A DNA stretch of 16,613 nt, taken from positions 1 through 16,613 of the forward strand of contig VGFF01000041.1 of NCBI GenBank assembly GCA_016868955.1, written 5' to 3'. Below are positions 14,865 through 16,613 of the stretch, piece by piece; position 1 is the first letter of the stretch, and every line of letters starts with the position of its first letter. The DNA is from Armatimonadota bacterium (lineage in GTDB: Bacteria > Sysuimicrobiota > Sysuimicrobiia > Sysuimicrobiales > VGFF01). The notes beneath the pieces are model-generated. The model saw nothing but the letters and a program-made list of their open reading frames with translations. It did not search any database and had not been told where the DNA came from. A program made the position numbers and the translations under genes.

Positions 14865-16481
14865 TTACCGCGTCTTCCACGCGTACTTCGCCGGCCAGTT
14901 GTTGCCGGCGGGCTCGAGGAAGATGCTGTGCACGTTGTCGCGCACCGCCAGCTCCTGCGGCATGTCGATGAGCTGCAGGATCGGCGCGTCGTTGAACACC
15001 GTGCGCATGATCTGGCCCATGTAGATGCTGTTTCGACTCTTGGCGGTCGTCGCCTTCAGCGACTGCTCGATCAGCTGGTCGACGACGGGATTGCCGTAGT
15101 GCGCGCGGTTGAAGTAACGCGGCGCCGCCGAGCTACTGTGGTAGAACGTCTGCAGGATGTACTCGATGTCGCCGGTGAACGTGCCGACGGTCAGGTACAC
15201 CATGTCGTAGTTCGCGCGATCGCGCGGCAGCGTGACGCGCGGCACGAACGTCGCCGACTCCAAGACGACCAGCCGTACGTCGATGCCGACCTGCTTGAGC
15301 ATGCCCTGGACGATCTCGGACGTCTCGTAGTCGCCGGGGCTGCCGCCGCGGCGCGTAATCAGCTCGAGCTGCATCGGGCGGCCGTCCTTGACGCGCACGC
15401 CGCCGGGGCCCATGCGCCAGCCGGCCTCGTCAAGCAGCGCGCGGGCGGCGTTCTGATCGAACTTCCAAGAGCCCGCCGGCACGTAGCCGTCGATCGTCGG
15501 GTTTGCGTACACGGCTTGCGCGACCTTGCCGCCGCCGAGGTAGACGTTGCGGATGATCGCTTCCTTGTCGACCGCGTGGTTGATCGCGCGGCGGACCTTC
15601 ACGTCATCGAGCGGCGGCTTCGCGTTGTTCAGCGTGATGTACGCTTGCTGCGAGCCGATGCCCTCGAGAATCTTGAAGCCGGGCGTGGTCTTGAGGCGCC
15701 GGATGTCCTGCACCGACAAGCTCTGCGCAACGTCGACGTCGCGCGCCTGGATCATCGTCGCGCGCGTGTTGTTGTCGTTGACGACGCGGAAGACGACTTC
15801 GTCGAGGTACGGCAGGCCCTTCTGCCAGTAATTCGGATTCTTGCGCAGCCGCAGGATCTCGTTGGGACGGAACTCGGCGACGGTGAACGGACCCGTGCCG
15901 ACGGCGTTGAGCCGCATGCCCTCGTCGCCGACGCGCTGCGCCCACGTCGGGCTGTAGATCGCAAACGTCTTCGTCGAAATGTTCGGACGCAGGTTCGGCG
16001 CTGGGCGCGTCAGCGTCAGGCGCAGCGTCAGCTCGTCGACCGCCTCGATGGTCCGAAAAGGAAGGATGTCGAAGAGCGTGAACCGGCGGTTGATCTTGCG
16101 GTCGAAATTCCACTTCACCGCCGCGGCGTTCAGCGGCGTGCCGTCGTGGAACTTGACGTTGGGCTGCAGCTTCAGCGTCCACGTCAGGCCGTCAGGCGTG
16201 ATCTGCTCTTCCTTGACGAGCAACGGGATGACCTTGCCGTTCGGGTCGCGATCGTAGAGCGTCTCGTAGAAGTAGTGCGCGACCTCGTTGACCGCGCCCT
16301 GGTTGACCTGGTGCAGGTCGATGTGCGGCGCCGTCGTAACGTACGCGATCGACAGCGAGCCGCCAGACACCGGCTGCGGTGCGGCGGCCGGTCCGGCGCC
16401 GGCGCCTCCGCCGACCGCCAGGATCAGCAGCGCCGTGAGTGCGACGAACGCGCGAAAGCGCTTGGTAGCTATCATCTTCAT
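14865..16481 (-). CDS. ABC transporter substrate-binding protein, peptide/nickel type (SBP_bac_5), system 2
   Basis: This 538-residue exported binding protein has a Sec signal (MKMIATKRFRAFVALTALLI, then an Ala/Gly-rich cleavage region near 28-35) and no lipobox Cys. Family segments in order are LYDRDPNGKVIPLLVKEEQI, LTWTLKLQPNVKFHDGTPLN, VGTGPFTVAEF, LRKNPNYWQKGLPYLDEVVF and VRRAINHAVDKEAIIRNVYL. Start ATG 16481 has GGGAGG about 11 nt upstream. It heads the system 2 operon and lies before the hairpin, consistent with high expression. It is only distantly similar to the system 1 binding protein by eye, so the two importers probably have different ligands. Confidence 0.93.
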   Translation of the reverse strand: MKMIATKRFRAFVALTALLILAVGGGAGAGPAAAPQPVSGGSLSIAYVTTAPHIDLHQVNQGAVNEVAHYFYETLYDRDPNGKVIPLLVKEEQITPDGLTWTLKLQPNVKFHDGTPLNAAAVKWNFDRKINRRFTLFDILPFRTIEAVDELTLRLTLTRPAPNLRPNISTKTFAIYSPTWAQRVGDEGMRLNAVGTGPFTVAEFRPNEILRLRKNPNYWQKGLPYLDEVVFRVVNDNNTRATMIQARDVDVAQSLSVQDIRRLKTTPGFKILEGIGSQQAYITLNNAKPPLDDVKVRRAINHAVDKEAIIRNVYLGGGKVAQAVYANPTIDGYVPAGSWKFDQNAARALLDEAGWRMGPGGVRVKDGRPMQLELITRRGGSPGDYETSEIVQGMLKQVGIDVRLVVLESATFVPRVTLPRDRANYDMVYLTVGTFTGDIEYILQTFYHSSSAAPRYFNRAHYGNPVVDQLIEQSLKATTAKSRNSIYMGQIMRTVFNDAPILQLIDMPQELAVRDNVHSIFLEPAGNNWPAKYAWKTR

Positions 16482-16613
16482 AGGCTCTTTGGCCTCCCTC
16501 TCAGGGCCAGGACACGTTCGCTGGTCCTAGTTAGACATCATACTGGTTCGACCTGCTCGCGAGTCCGGATTGCAGACCCGTCCGCGCGGGCCTGGGGGAA
16601 ACCGGTTGCCCCG
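16482..16613 (-). promoter_or_regulatory. 5' region of ABC system 2 with a possible -10
   Basis: The 132 nt upstream of the binding-protein gene hold no gene. The minus strand has TATGAT at 16542-16537, a 5 of 6 match to a -10 box, 55 nt before the start codon. No recognisable -35 lies 16-18 nt further up. A small imperfect dyad (AGGAC...GTCCT, about 16509-16528) lies between it and the start. Confidence 0.3.

Overview
This is a GC-rich window in which every supportable gene is read from the minus strand. The content suggests an uncultured, metabolically versatile environmental bacterium. Two complete oligopeptide-type ABC permease/binding-protein sets, several creatinase/prolidase-fold (M24) proteins, an M20 hydrolase, an amidohydrolase, luciferase-like (LLM) flavin oxidoreductases and a PEP-CTERM-type tail occur together. 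The PEP-CTERM tail points to a cell with an outer membrane and an exosortase. Lineages such as Rokubacteria/Methylomirabilota or Tectomicrobia would fit, but this is only an impression from gene content.

Layout in transcription order, from high to low coordinates. (1) 16481-12980: ABC system 2, with a binding protein, a strong hairpin, then two coupled permeases. (2) 12979-12678: a non-coding stretch with three copies of the palindrome GTCATGAC spaced exactly 21 bp apart. (3) 12677-12111: a small secreted PEP-CTERM-like protein gene with two frame breaks. (4) 12045-8233: an intact LLM oxidoreductase, an LLM fragment joined directly to a headless SDR fragment, an intact M24 protein, and a second M24 copy with an internal deletion. 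(5) 8118-7555: a Uma2-like gene with about three frame breaks. (6) 7435-1089: ABC system 1 (permease, permease, binding protein), translationally coupled to an M20-family protein and followed by an amidohydrolase. (7) 1088-821: an M24 fragment. (8) 760 to the window edge: another M24 protein that runs out of the window.

The likely job of the intact genes is uptake of peptides or other amide/amino compounds by two Dpp/Opp-type importers, then cytoplasmic hydrolysis by M24, M20 and amidohydrolase enzymes. No ATPase gene for either importer lies in the window.

The most unusual features are the phased operator-like array, an M20 protein that lacks several canonical metal ligands, a PEP-CTERM signal hidden one base out of frame, and a set of broken genes whose lesions often sit on short direct or inverted repeats. 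About 11.7 kb of intact reading frames carry no frame break, whereas the broken genes carry at least seven lesions in roughly 3 kb. This argues for real gene decay rather than uniform sequencing error.
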